From Kordia antarctica (GTDB lineage Bacteria > Bacteroidota > Bacteroidia > Flavobacteriales > Flavobacteriaceae): a stretch of 64,000 bases of DNA. Positions within the stretch are counted from its first letter, which is position 1. Every line of letters starts with the position of its first letter. The notes below the pieces were generated by a model that did no database searches, had not been told where the DNA came from, and saw only the letters and a program-made list of their open reading frames with translations. The stretch lies in the NCBI RefSeq assembly GCF_009901525.1, contig NZ_CP019288.1:3501501-3565500 (forward strand), in the 5' to 3' direction. The translations under genes were made by a program, and so were the position numbers. Positions 27,049 to 35,525 of the stretch are shown in pieces.

Positions 27049-27698
27049 ATGTCGAATAACATTTCAGAAGATTTAGAGAGAGATAGACAACGTTTCAACA
27101 ATCCAATTCCATTACCGCCTGCAAATACCCAAAATCAACCACCAGAAAATGACAATAAAAATACTATAAAGGTTGTGGATGCGGATGTTTAATACTCATT
27201 GTAGCTTTTATTGCACTTATGATTTGGGGGAATTATTTTCTTGAAGATGAAGAAAAAAATGATCTCAGAATTACATATCTAAAACAAGATATGGACAGAC
27301 TTACCTCAAAATCTGATGCGGAAGACGCTATTTCAGAATTGATAAAGCAATGTGTGGATCTCGGTGTAGATTCTGATGGTGAAATCAATAAAAATGCGAT
27401 CAAATACTTTACGCGTCGTAATGGCAAAAAACTCTTAGTACTTTTAGAAATAAAAGATTTAAAAGGCATTGAACCATCTTCTAGAAGAGTTATTGTTGAT
27501 GTAATTGCAGAATGTTTGGATTACTTGAATGATGAATTAAATGTAAATAAATATTACATCTGCGTGGAAGGAAATTGGAATACACTCTTAGTAAAAACGC
27601 CAAATGGTTCAGATTTAGGTGGAAAATATGCGGACGATGCGTTATTGTTACCTTTCTATAATGAATACGTAAAAGACAGTTTGCCAAGTTTAGAATAA
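27049..27698 (+). pseudogene. small membrane protein with apparent frameshift
   Basis: The frame from ATG 27049 gives a Pro/Asn-rich 47-residue product ending at 27192. In the next frame the sequence reads KGCGCGCLILIVAFIALMIW, a Cys-Gly motif and a transmembrane helix, then a soluble domain of about 155 residues to 27698. The two parts join smoothly if one A is added in ATAAAGG (27167-27172). A typical arrangement of this kind (disordered N-terminus, GCGC, one helix, domain outside) supports one gene of about 216 residues. As read, the C-terminal part could start only at the ATG 27219, inside the helix. Mutation, slippage or a sequence error are possible. Function unknown. Confidence 0.65.
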
Positions 27699-27721
27699 TC
27701 ATGTGAAACTAAATTTTCATG

Positions 27722-27729
27722 TATCTTTG
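27722..27729 (+). promoter_or_regulatory. -7 box of dusB
   Basis: TATCTTTG lies 27 bases before the GTG start at 27756. Confidence 0.55.
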
Positions 27730-27755
27730 CAAAATATTTAATAGAATAGCATATT

Positions 27756-28748
27756 GTGGTTAAAATAGGAGACATAGAATTACCAGACTTTCCATTGCTT
27801 TTAGCGCCAATGGAAGATGTTAGCGATCCGCCATTCCGAGCATTATGCAAAGAACAAGGCGCAGATGTTGTATACACAGAATTTATTTCTTCGGAAGGAT
27901 TAATTCGTGATGCAGCAAAAAGCACCATGAAACTTGATATTTACGAAAAAGAACGCCCTGTTGGAATTCAAATATTTGGAGCCAACTTAGATTCCATGTT
28001 GCAATCGGTTGAAATTGTAGAAAAATCAAACCCTGACATCATAGACATCAACTTTGGTTGTCCTGTAAAAAAGGTAGTAAGTAAAGGTGCTGGCGCAGGA
28101 ATTTTAAAAGATATAGATTTAATGGTTTCCTTGACGGAAGCGATGGTAAAACACACCAAATTACCAATTACGGTAAAAACCCGTTTAGGTTGGGATCACG
28201 ATTCTATCAAAATTGTAGAAGTTGCCGAACGTTTACAAGATGTAGGTTGCGCGGCAATTGCAATTCACGGACGAACACGCGCGCAAATGTATAAAGGAGA
28301 AGCTGATTGGCATCCGATTGCAGATGTGAAAAATAATCCAAGAATGCACATTCCTGTATTTGGAAATGGCGATATAAATTCTCCTGAAAAGGCACAACTA
28401 ATGCGTGACAAATTTGGCTTAGATGGTGCTATGATTGGTAGAGCAAGTATTGGATATCCTTGGTTTTTTAGAGAAGTAAAACACTTCTTTGAAACTGGCG
28501 AACACAGAGCAAAACCAACAATGGAAGAACGTGTTGATGCTGCTCGCCGTCACTTGCAAATGTCAATTGATTGGAAAGGAGAACGTTTAGGTGTATTTGA
28601 AACTAGAAGACATTACACGAACTATTTCAAAGGAATTCCACACTTCAAAGAATACAGACAGCGCATGGTAACCACGGACGATTCTGAAGGTGTTTTCAAA
28701 GTATTTGATGAGGTGTATGAAGCTTTTGGCGATCATCAATTTGTATAG
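27756..28748 (+). CDS. dusB: tRNA-dihydrouridine synthase
   Basis: A 330-residue FMN enzyme reducing uridine to dihydrouridine in tRNA D-loops. LLLAPMEDVSDPPFRALC binds FMN, Cys in NFGCPVKKVVSKGAG is the catalytic acid, and GNGDINSP and GAMIGRASIGYPWFF complete the barrel. The start is GTG; the N-terminus IGDIELPDFPLLLAPM fits the family. The DusB label among Dus paralogues is by length and Bacteroidota custom. Confidence 0.92.
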   Translation: MVKIGDIELPDFPLLLAPMEDVSDPPFRALCKEQGADVVYTEFISSEGLIRDAAKSTMKLDIYEKERPVGIQIFGANLDSMLQSVEIVEKSNPDIIDINFGCPVKKVVSKGAGAGILKDIDLMVSLTEAMVKHTKLPITVKTRLGWDHDSIKIVEVAERLQDVGCAAIAIHGRTRAQMYKGEADWHPIADVKNNPRMHIPVFGNGDINSPEKAQLMRDKFGLDGAMIGRASIGYPWFFREVKHFFETGEHRAKPTMEERVDAARRHLQMSIDWKGERLGVFETRRHYTNYFKGIPHFKEYRQRMVTTDDSEGVFKVFDEVYEAFGDHQFV

Positions 28749-29132
28749 AATTGCCTCTTTTTCATTCCTGCGAAGGCAGGAATCTACGATTATAGGTTCA
28801 GCGAAACTTTAGTTTAAAAGTTGAAAGGTTTATAAGTTTATTCAATGTGTAAATAATTCACATACCAAAATACCAAAAGCGTTTACACTGAGCTTGTCGA
28901 AGTGAAGCGTGACCAAAATACTAAAGGCACAGCCGTTTCTAAAAGCAAAGTTTCTAAAGTCGAACTTTTTGACAGATGATTTAAAAGCTATCAACTTATT
29001 TACAAAAGAACATGCTGACTTGCACATTATTTCTTAAAATCAAAAAACAGTGTCGACAAACAACCTTGAATCATTGAATTTTTAAATTCTTGAATTGAGC
29101 GAAGCGAATCTAAAAGCAAAGCGAGTCTAAAA
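28749..29132. repeat. repeat-filled intergenic region
   Basis: No gene. Contents: the palindrome ATTCCTGCGAAGGCAGGAAT at 28764-28783, CACTGAGCTTGTCGAAGTG at 28886-28904 (exact complement of the copy at 59328), and GCGAAGCGAATCTAAAAGC-type units at 29098-29130. All belong to repeat families found elsewhere in the window. Confidence 0.65.
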
Positions 29133-30344
29133 CTAAGCATTCGCAATAAAATTTCTATTAATACGATTACTCGCGATAAACGAAGCCAATACTCCTAAAA
29201 TTGTGATGGTTAAAAATACGGTGACGCAATTCATAAACTTCAATTCCACAGGATATGGCAAACTTGCCGTAATATAAAACAGCTTAAACTGCAATTGCAA
29301 ATAAATCACAATCACACCTAAGGTAATTCCCAGCAATCCGCCTAAAACGGTAATAATAATTCCTTGCAGAAAAAATATGCGCTTAATTTCTTTCACGGTT
29401 GTTCCCATACTAAACAGCGTTTTCATATTCTTTCGCTTGTCCAAAATCATCATCACAATTGCGCCAACAACATTAAACAAGGCAAGAATCAGCACGAGCG
29501 TAAAAATCAAGTAAATCGCAAGATTCTCGGTATTCAGCATCTTATACAACGCATCATTCAGCTCAATTCGATTCTTAATAATAATTTCATCATTAAAAAC
29601 GGTAGAAATTTTCTCTTTTACAGCAGTTTCATTTGCTTCTGGCGTTAAATCGAATTCAATATTAGTAATCTCATTCACTTCAAAATCAAGTAATTCTTGC
29701 GCCAAACTCAAATTCGTGAAAACGTATTTAGTATCCAAATCTTCATTAATTCGATAAATTCCTGTCGTCGTCACTTTCACCTTTTCATACGGACTTTTAG
29801 AACTGCTTGTGATGCTTTTAGTACCAGGTTTTGGCACAATAATTTCCAGCAAACCGCTATAATCATACGCAATCACGCCCAAAAGATTCGAAACTCCAAT
29901 ACCAATCACGGCTTCATCGTACGCGTTTGAATTCATCCAATTTCCAACATACATAATGCTGTCCATAGCGTTAACTTCTCTAAAATGGGCATCTACACCT
30001 TTAATATTGGCAATATGATGTTTATTCTTCAAACTCAAAACCACACGTTCTTCTACGACTTGTGAAAACGATACAATTTCTGGAATCTCTTTAAGTTGAT
30101 TTAGTTGTGTTGCGCTTACGCGAAAGGACTTTCCGGTAGCCGCTTCAATCTTAATATCTGGATCAAAATCGTTGCTAAATGACAAACTGAAGGTTTTCAA
30201 TCCTGCAAATCCAGAAAGTACAATGAACAAAGCCAACGCACCAATCACAACAACCACGCTTGTGACGATGTTGATAATGTTGATGGCGTTTTGCGAACTT
30301 TTAGAAAGTAAATAACGCTTGGCTATGTAAAAAGAAAAATTCAA
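29133..30344 (-). CDS. FtsX-like ABC transporter permease (LolC/LolE type)
   Basis: A 403-residue inner-membrane permease with one N-terminal and three C-terminal helices (INIVTSVVVVIGALALFIV; IYLIFTLVLILALFNVVGAI; ITVLGGLLGITLGVIVIYL; a last one near residue 375) around a large periplasmic domain. This is the LolC/E or MacB-type topology used in lipoprotein release. No ATPase gene is adjacent. It starts directly after the rbfA stop and so is translated with it, an arrangement common in flavobacteria. Confidence 0.85.
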   Translation of the reverse strand: MNFSFYIAKRYLLSKSSQNAINIINIVTSVVVVIGALALFIVLSGFAGLKTFSLSFSNDFDPDIKIEAATGKSFRVSATQLNQLKEIPEIVSFSQVVEERVVLSLKNKHHIANIKGVDAHFREVNAMDSIMYVGNWMNSNAYDEAVIGIGVSNLLGVIAYDYSGLLEIIVPKPGTKSITSSSKSPYEKVKVTTTGIYRINEDLDTKYVFTNLSLAQELLDFEVNEITNIEFDLTPEANETAVKEKISTVFNDEIIIKNRIELNDALYKMLNTENLAIYLIFTLVLILALFNVVGAIVMMILDKRKNMKTLFSMGTTVKEIKRIFFLQGIIITVLGGLLGITLGVIVIYLQLQFKLFYITASLPYPVELKFMNCVTVFLTITILGVLASFIASNRINRNFIANA

Positions 30345-30746
30345 TTACGATTTCTTTCTTTTTTCTAACAAATCAGGATCTTGGATAGGATTTTCTTTTC
30401 TTTTCAAAGACTGTTCAATATTTTCAATATATTCCAAAGAATCATCTACGTAAAACGTTAAACTAGGAACTTTACGCAACTGATGTCGTACACGTTGTGC
30501 CAATTCATGCTTTATCAACGGCGCATTCGATTGAATTCCTTCCAAGAGTTCCTTTCCTTTATTATGTGGAAAAATGCTTAAATATACTTTCGCCACGGAA
30601 AGATCTACCGTAACATTCACTTTCGTTACCGAAATAATAATATTCGTTAATCCGCCGCCGCGTGCAGCGCCTTGCAAAATGTCTACCAAATCTTTTTGTA
30701 AAACACTTGCTATTTTTTTCTGTCTGTTATTTTCTATTTCACTCAT
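30345..30746 (-). CDS. rbfA: ribosome-binding factor A
   Basis: A 133-residue 30S maturation factor with a KH-like fold (RQKKIASVLQKDLVDIL, VTKVNVTVDLSVAKVYLSIF, LRKVPSLTFYVDDSLEY). I start at the ATG at 30746; the in-frame extension upstream carries the -7 box. The gene is followed without a gap by the permease gene. Confidence 0.93.
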   Translation of the reverse strand: MSEIENNRQKKIASVLQKDLVDILQGAARGGGLTNIIISVTKVNVTVDLSVAKVYLSIFPHNKGKELLEGIQSNAPLIKHELAQRVRHQLRKVPSLTFYVDDSLEYIENIEQSLKRKENPIQDPDLLEKRKKS

Positions 30747-30753
30747 AATGCTG

Positions 30754-30761
30754 CAAAAATA
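30754..30761 (-). promoter_or_regulatory. -7 box of rbfA
   Basis: TATTTTTG (minus strand) lies 7 bases before the rbfA ATG, implying a very short leader. Confidence 0.5.
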
Positions 30762-30927
30762 AAATATTAAGACCACAAAACGTTGACAATCCTACTGAAT
30801 TACAATAACTTTACTCAATAATTGAGATTTAAACGCTCTAAACGCTTGTCTCGAAATGTTATTTATACATTTTTTTACACTTTTGGAGCTTACATAAAGG
30901 TAGTTGATAATTTAATCAGATAAAAAC

Positions 30928-31329
30928 GTGAATAAAATAGAACATATTGGAATTGCAGTCAAAGATATTGACGCGTCCAACCAATTATTTGCAAAACTGT
31001 TCAACAAAGAACCTTATAAAATGGAAGAAGTTGCTAGCGAAGGCGTAAAAACCTCTTTCTTTCAACTAGGCGAAAGCAAAATAGAATTGTTAGAAGCTAC
31101 GCGCGAAGACAGTCCTATTGCTAAATTCATTGCCAAAAAAGGCGAAGGCGTACATCACATTGCATTTGATGTTACAGACATTCACGCAGAAGTTATACGA
31201 TTAAAAAAAGAAGGTTTTGTTGTGCTAAACGAAATACCTAAAAAGGGCGCAGACAACAAGTTAGTCGTCTTTTTGCATCCAAAATCAACCAATGGAACAT
31301 TGATAGAATTGTGTCAAGAAATAATTTAA
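30928..31329 (+). CDS. mce: methylmalonyl-CoA epimerase
   Basis: A 133-residue VOC-fold enzyme that interconverts (R)- and (S)-methylmalonyl-CoA. The metal ligands His in IEHIGIAV, His in GEGVHHIAFDV and Glu in TLIELCQE are in place. The start is GTG. It stands alone here; methylmalonyl-CoA mutase is not in the window. Confidence 0.9.
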   Translation: MNKIEHIGIAVKDIDASNQLFAKLFNKEPYKMEEVASEGVKTSFFQLGESKIELLEATREDSPIAKFIAKKGEGVHHIAFDVTDIHAEVIRLKKEGFVVLNEIPKKGADNKLVVFLHPKSTNGTLIELCQEII

Positions 31330-31386
31330 TGCAGTAATATTTTTTCGGAATTAAAAAAAATAGTAATATTGCATCCTGTTTTTAAC

Positions 31387-31460
31387 GGTCCCATAGCTCA
31401 GCTGGTTAGAGCATCTGACTCATAATCAGAGGGTCCTTGGTTCGAGCCCAAGTGGGACCA
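31387..31460 (+). tRNA. tRNA with CAU anticodon (elongator Met or Ile2)
   Basis: 74 bases fold into a cloverleaf: acceptor GGTCCCA/TGGGACC with discriminator A, D arm with AGCTCAGCTGGTTAGAGC, anticodon loop CTCATAA between CTGA and TCAG, T arm TTCGAGC. CCA is not encoded. The G1-C72 pair rules out the initiator tRNA. Met and Ile2 (lysidine) cannot be told apart by eye. Confidence 0.93.
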
Positions 31461-31536
31461 CTTTTTAGAAACAAAAGCCTTTCAAGAAATTGAGAGGCTT
31501 TTTTCATGCGTAAATGTTTCTTGGCGAGAAGTTTAT
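31452..31536 (+). repeat. tRNA 3' end and terminator, copy 1 of a direct repeat
   Basis: This segment (last 9 tRNA bases, terminator stem AAGCCTTTCA/TGAGAGGCTT, then ATGCGTAAATGT) recurs imperfectly at 31632-31716. The 3' end of a tRNA gene is a classic integration site. Confidence 0.7.
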
Positions 31537-31631
31537 GCTGAGCATTGGTGAGTTGGAAATATATTTTCAACGAAAGCACCTCACGTAGTGAACCGAAGTA
31601 AGCCCAAGCGTTGCAATGAGTTTATCGAATT

Positions 31632-31716
31632 GTGGGACCACTACTTAAAAACAAAAACCTTTCAGGAAACTGAGAGGTTTTTTTATGCGTAAATGTCTCT
31701 GGGCGAGAAGTTTATA
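31632..31716 (+). repeat. tRNA 3' end and terminator, copy 2 of a direct repeat
   Basis: GTGGGACCA, a terminator stem AAACCTTTCA/TGAGAGGTTT and the following 30 bases repeat copy 1 with about ten differences. The 95 bases between the copies hold no gene. Confidence 0.7.
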
Positions 31717-31748
31717 CCAAACTTAAAATCAATAAACGAGTTCAATAC

Positions 31749-32861
31749 TTAAAACTCAAACTTCAACTGAACAGAAATACTATTTTTTTGTTCAGTTTTT
31801 TGTTGCTTCTTTTCTTTCTTATCTGTATTCAAATTATTCAAAGAAATTCCCAACAAACGCACGGAATCTTTCGGTTTTTCTTGATACAATAATTCTTTAG
31901 CTGTTTCCAGAATAAGATCTTTAGCTGAAATATAATACGGAATGGTTTTGCTCCGAGTTTGTGTCGTAAAATCACTGTATTTTATCTTTAATGTGATGGT
32001 TTTTCCAGAAACATCATACTTTTTCAAACGTCGTTCCAGTTCAGTGGCGATATTCTCTAGCTTTTCTAACATAAAAATTTCGCTGGTCAAATTATCTGAA
32101 AACGTACGTTCGGCACCAACCGATTTTGCAATTCTATTAGGTTTTACAGTACTTAGGTGAATTCCGCGCACCACATTAAAATAGAAGCTTCCCGATTTGC
32201 CAAAATGTTCCGTCAAAAATTCAACATCTTTAGTTTTCAAATCCTTTCCTGTGAAAATTCCAAGTTGATACATACGTTCTGCAGTCACTTTTCCAACGCC
32301 GTAAAACTTACGAATATCCAATACTTCTAAAAAACCCAATACTTCTTCTGGCGGAACCGTTTTTTGTCCGTTTGGTTTATTATAATCGCTTGCAACCTTG
32401 GCAATAAACTTATTAATGGAAATTCCAGCGGAAGCTGACAAACCAACATCTTTCAAAATTTTAGCACGAATTTCTTCAGCAATCATCGAAGCACTCGGAT
32501 TTCCTTTCTTATTCTGCGTCACATCCAAATACGCTTCGTCAAGAGACAAAGGTTCCACCAAATCAGTATACTCGTAAAAAATAGCGCGAATCTGTTTAGA
32601 AATCTCTTTATATCGATCAAATCGTGGTGGCACAAAAATCAACTCAGGACACCGTTTTCTGGCTAAAAATCCGCTAATGGCACTTCGCACACCAAACTTT
32701 CTAGCTTCATAATTAGCCGCGCTTACAACGCCACGTTTAGATCCTCCGCCAACTGCGAGTGGTTTTCCTTTCAAACTCGGATCATCCAACTCTTCTACAG
32801 ACGCATAAAACGCATCCATATCCACGTGAATAATTTTTCGTAAAGGGAAATCAAACTCCAT
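31749..32861 (-). CDS. dinB: DNA polymerase IV
   Basis: A 370-residue Y-family translesion polymerase. Catalytic acids: Asp in IIHVDMDAFYAS and Asp-Glu in PLSLDEAYLDVT. Helix-hairpin-helix (FYGVGKVTAERMYQLGIF) and the little-finger domain follow. The C-terminus VQLKFEF resembles the sliding-clamp motif QLxLF. I prefer the ATG at 32861 over an in-frame TTG two codons earlier. Confidence 0.95.
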   Translation of the reverse strand: MEFDFPLRKIIHVDMDAFYASVEELDDPSLKGKPLAVGGGSKRGVVSAANYEARKFGVRSAISGFLARKRCPELIFVPPRFDRYKEISKQIRAIFYEYTDLVEPLSLDEAYLDVTQNKKGNPSASMIAEEIRAKILKDVGLSASAGISINKFIAKVASDYNKPNGQKTVPPEEVLGFLEVLDIRKFYGVGKVTAERMYQLGIFTGKDLKTKDVEFLTEHFGKSGSFYFNVVRGIHLSTVKPNRIAKSVGAERTFSDNLTSEIFMLEKLENIATELERRLKKYDVSGKTITLKIKYSDFTTQTRSKTIPYYISAKDLILETAKELLYQEKPKDSVRLLGISLNNLNTDKKEKKQQKTEQKNSISVQLKFEF

Positions 32862-32978
32862 ATTCAAAATTATGATATCTTTATGTCATATCTATATTGA
32901 AACTGCTAAAAAAGAAAATGAAATTTTATCAAATTTATTTCAATGTAAATATGATATTAGCACTCTATACCAATATTC

Positions 32979-33455
32979 ATGCAAGAAATAGAACGAAAAT
33001 TTCTCGTTAACAATTTACAATTCAAAGAAGAAGCCACAAATTCTTTTGAAATAGCGCAAGGTTATCTCAATACACACGCCGAACGTTCGGTAAGAGTTCG
33101 GATCAAAGGAAATCAAGGGTTTTTAACTGTTAAAGGAAAATCTAACGAAAGTGGCACAAGTCGTTTTGAATGGGAAAAAGAAATTTCTACCGCAGACGCA
33201 ACACAATTATTACAACTTTGCGAAAAAGGAATCATTCAAAAAATTAGATACAATATTCCTGTTGAAAATCATACTTTTGAAGTAGATGAATTTTTTGGCG
33301 AAAATGAAGGATTAATTGTTGCAGAAGTCGAATTACAACATGAAGATGAAGCGTTTTCAAAACCCAATTGGCTTGGCGAAGAAGTCACAGGACACCTAAA
33401 ATATTACAACTCACAACTCAGTAAAAACTCTTATAAAACTTGGCATCATGAATAA
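32979..33455 (+). CDS. CYTH domain protein
   Basis: A 158-residue triphosphate tunnel metalloenzyme. It begins with the signature ExExK (MQEIERKFLV) and shows alternating charged strands (SVRVRIKGNQGFLTVKGK, SRFEWEKEI, VAEVELQHEDE). Family members hydrolyse triphosphates such as tripolyphosphate or thiamine triphosphate, or make cAMP; the bacterial short forms are mostly tripolyphosphatases. It overlaps the next gene by 8 bases. Confidence 0.88.
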   Translation: MQEIERKFLVNNLQFKEEATNSFEIAQGYLNTHAERSVRVRIKGNQGFLTVKGKSNESGTSRFEWEKEISTADATQLLQLCEKGIIQKIRYNIPVENHTFEVDEFFGENEGLIVAEVELQHEDEAFSKPNWLGEEVTGHLKYYNSQLSKNSYKTWHHE

Positions 33456-33975
33456 ATATATCTTTATGTTTTTTGTTGTACTCTTTTGTTTTGCATGTAA
33501 ACAAAATCATGAAAATGACGAACACGCACATGGAAAAGAACACGATCATACTTCTGAAAAACCCCATGAACAAGACGCAGATAAAAAATCTACAGTAGTG
33601 TTAAAACAAGAATTGCTCAACAAAGGTTTCAAAATTATTGAATTTGTAGATCAAAAAACAAAAGATACCGTTTTGATGCAACAATACTTTATGGCATTCT
33701 TGAAAAAAGGAAAAAATCGTACGCAAAATAAGCAAGAAGCAGACAGTTTGCAACGACTTCATTTAGATCATTTAGGCAAAATGTACGACTTAGGCTTTGC
33801 TGATATTTCTGGACCTTTTGGCGATTTGGGCGACATTCGCGGAATTACTATTTATAATGTACCAACTATTGAAATGGCAGACAGTTTAGCAAATGCAGAT
33901 CCGATGGTAAAATCGGGGCGATTGGAAATTGAAATGCATCCTTGGTGGGCAAAAAAAGGAGCTCCGTTGCGATAA
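33448..33975 (+). CDS. YciI-like lipoprotein with His-rich segment
   Basis: A 175-residue exported lipoprotein: the lipobox ends at Cys16 (FCFAC), then a His/Glu/Asp-rich stretch (residues 20-45, ENDEHAHGKEHDHTSEK) that could bind metal, and a YCII-related domain (RLHLDHLGKMYDLGFADISG, ADPMVKSGRLEIEMHPWW). YCII domains are usually cytoplasmic, so a lipoprotein form is notable. It overlaps the CYTH gene and is surely co-transcribed. Role unknown. Confidence 0.8.
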   Translation: MNKYIFMFFVVLFCFACKQNHENDEHAHGKEHDHTSEKPHEQDADKKSTVVLKQELLNKGFKIIEFVDQKTKDTVLMQQYFMAFLKKGKNRTQNKQEADSLQRLHLDHLGKMYDLGFADISGPFGDLGDIRGITIYNVPTIEMADSLANADPMVKSGRLEIEMHPWWAKKGAPLR

Positions 33976-33995
33976 CACTTCGACTCCGCTCAGTG
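33976..33995. repeat. intergenic palindrome CACTTCGACTCCGCTCAGTG
   Basis: A variant of the CACTTCGACAAGCTCAGTG family also present near 28886 and 59328, here directly after a stop codon. Confidence 0.6.
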
Positions 33996-34102
33996 TACCA
34001 CATTCCTGCGTTTCAATAGTAAGTATAACTGAAATTGAAGCGGGAATATAAATAATTTCCAAAGTCTGTTTTTTTGTCTTTTATGCAGTCTAGAAAGATA
34101 AT

Positions 34103-34255
34103 TACGTTAAGAACTTTTGAAGCCTTGGAAAAAATTTAGTAATTATTTTTCGGTTTTCTTGTTTAGGACAAAACAAGAAAAACACCTCATAAAAGTGCCT
34201 TTTTTTTTGGTTCGTTTTCTTTGGGCAAACAAAGAAAATGAACATAAAAATAAAA
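34103..34255 (+). repeat. dispersed 150-bp repeat, copy 1
   Basis: It begins near GTTAAGAACTTTTGAAGCC and ends with TTTCTTTGGGCAAACAAAGA. A diverged copy with the same ends and orientation lies at 47061-47200. It includes a hairpin around TTCTTTG/CAAAGAA. Confidence 0.5.
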
Positions 34256-34256
34256 C

Positions 34257-35138
34257 ATGAAGCTCCTATTCTACACCAAAAGATTGTTACAACTATTGCT
34301 ACTTTTAGCAATACTAATACGTTTTACCATAAAAGATATGTTTCATATATCTTCGCTACTATTTTATGCAACGCCGCTTCCGCTGATTGTACTCGGATTG
34401 TTATTTTTACTAGTATTTATAAAGGCTTCCGCCAGAAAGTACTATGCAATATTCGCGTTTGTATTGTTAATTTTTTGGTTGAAAAGTAGTTACAGAAGTA
34501 CTTCGTTTGAAGACACTTCAGAAGCGTTAGAAGTTGTGGTGTGGAATGCATACCGAACAGAAAACTTTGAAGATGCCTTTGAAGTCAGCGAAAACATACC
34601 AGATGTTATGGTTTTGGTAGAATGTGATGCGTACGATTATGAAAAAATCAAGGAAAAATATAAAAATTACTACTTTGAACTGAATCATCATGAAATTGGA
34701 ATATTTTCAAAAACACCCATCAAAATTTACTACGATTCAACGAAAGCAATCGGCGTCCGAATGGTTCATTTTGAGACAAAAAACATACATTTTTACGCCA
34801 CAGATATCTCAGCAAATGTGAGATTTTTTAGAAAACCTGTGCCGAAAGATATCTTATTTAACATAAAAACAGATGCAAAAACAATCATTTTAGGTGACTT
34901 TAACATGCCATATGAGTCTATGTTTCTAAAAAATTTCAAAAAAAAATACCAACATGCATTTACGGAAAAAGGAAACGGATTTCGAGAGACTTGGTTTTGG
35001 AATATTCCGTTGCTTTCGCTAGATCACATCTGGGTTTCCAAAGATTTAGAAATTCTAAAAGTTGATAAAATATTAACGACAAAATCGGATCATGCAATGT
35101 TGAAAATGTACCTCAAAAATGACTCAGATAAAAAATAA
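34257..35138 (+). CDS. endonuclease/exonuclease/phosphatase family protein, membrane-anchored
   Basis: A 293-residue protein with about three hydrophobic segments in the first 85 residues, followed by an EEP-fold catalytic domain. Motifs: VVVWNAYR, Glu in MVLVECD, GDFNMPYESM, LDHIWVS and the terminal SDHAML. The family includes nucleases and phospho(di)esterases, so the substrate is open. The catalytic part probably faces the periplasm. A promoter for a tiny downstream unit begins at its stop codon. Confidence 0.85.
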   Translation: MKLLFYTKRLLQLLLLLAILIRFTIKDMFHISSLLFYATPLPLIVLGLLFLLVFIKASARKYYAIFAFVLLIFWLKSSYRSTSFEDTSEALEVVVWNAYRTENFEDAFEVSENIPDVMVLVECDAYDYEKIKEKYKNYYFELNHHEIGIFSKTPIKIYYDSTKAIGVRMVHFETKNIHFYATDISANVRFFRKPVPKDILFNIKTDAKTIILGDFNMPYESMFLKNFKKKYQHAFTEKGNGFRETWFWNIPLLSLDHIWVSKDLEILKVDKILTTKSDHAMLKMYLKNDSDKK

Positions 35139-35140
35139 AT

Positions 35141-35172
35141 TTGGAAAATAGAAAAATGATCTTCTATATTTG
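35141..35172 (+). promoter_or_regulatory. promoter of a tiny transcript
   Basis: TTG (35141-35143), a 21-base spacer and TATATTTG (35165-35172) fit the flavobacterial consensus. Only a 28-residue ORF lies between this promoter and a strong terminator. Confidence 0.7.
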
Positions 35173-35221
35173 CAAACATCAAAACGAAATAGAAAAAACA
35201 AATATTAATAAAAAACTTTAA

Positions 35222-35308
35222 ATGCAAAACGTAAAACTTACATATCGAAAAGGTGCCGGAAACATTCCGACATGCGACTTTGGTTTTACCAGTTGTATCT
35301 TCAAATAA
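35222..35308 (+). CDS. orphan 28-aa peptide with two Cys
   Basis: MQNVKLTYRKGAGNIPTCDF, then GFTSCIFK. It lacks the MKK leader of the other peptides. The support is its setting: a well-matched promoter 50 bases before the ATG and a perfect terminator 17 bases after the stop. It is either a small secreted or modified peptide, or the transcript is a small RNA and the ORF is incidental. No relative is recognised. Confidence 0.45.
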   Translation: MQNVKLTYRKGAGNIPTCDFGFTSCIFK

Positions 35309-35325
35309 TATAGATATCACATCCT

Positions 35326-35361
35326 AAAAAACCCGAGTTCATAAAAAACTCGGGTTTTTTT
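35326..35361 (+). terminator. terminator of the tiny transcript
   Basis: AAAACCCGAGTT/AACTCGGGTTTT with T run, perfect stem. Confidence 0.9.
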
Positions 35362-35379
35362 GTGCATAATTTTCAACAT

Positions 35380-35469
35380 ATGATCAAAAACAGACACATA
35401 CATATCGTAGCAATACTTGGGAATGCCAAGCTATTGTTCGCATTAGAACCAAACTATTCTTTGAGATAA
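35380..35469 (+). CDS. possible 29-aa peptide
   Basis: A short ORF (MIKNRHIHIVAILGNAKLLF and nine more residues) between two terminators. No promoter box, no family features. It may instead be part of a small RNA ending at the stem near 35493-35525. Weak support. Confidence 0.25.
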   Translation: MIKNRHIHIVAILGNAKLLFALEPNYSLR

Positions 35470-35492
35470 AGAATATATATACGCAGTATAAA

Positions 35493-35525
35493 AGCTCGGT
35501 TCTACCTAAGAATCGGGCTTTTTTA
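35493..35525 (+). terminator. terminator of a second small transcript
   Basis: The stem GCTCGGTTCT/AGAATCGGGC (two G-U pairs) is followed by six T. Confidence 0.7.

Noticed and set aside
31387-31748. A mobile element inserted at the tRNA gene
   Set aside because: The tRNA 3' end is duplicated, but the space between copies is under 100 bases and no integrase is present, so only a scar can be claimed.
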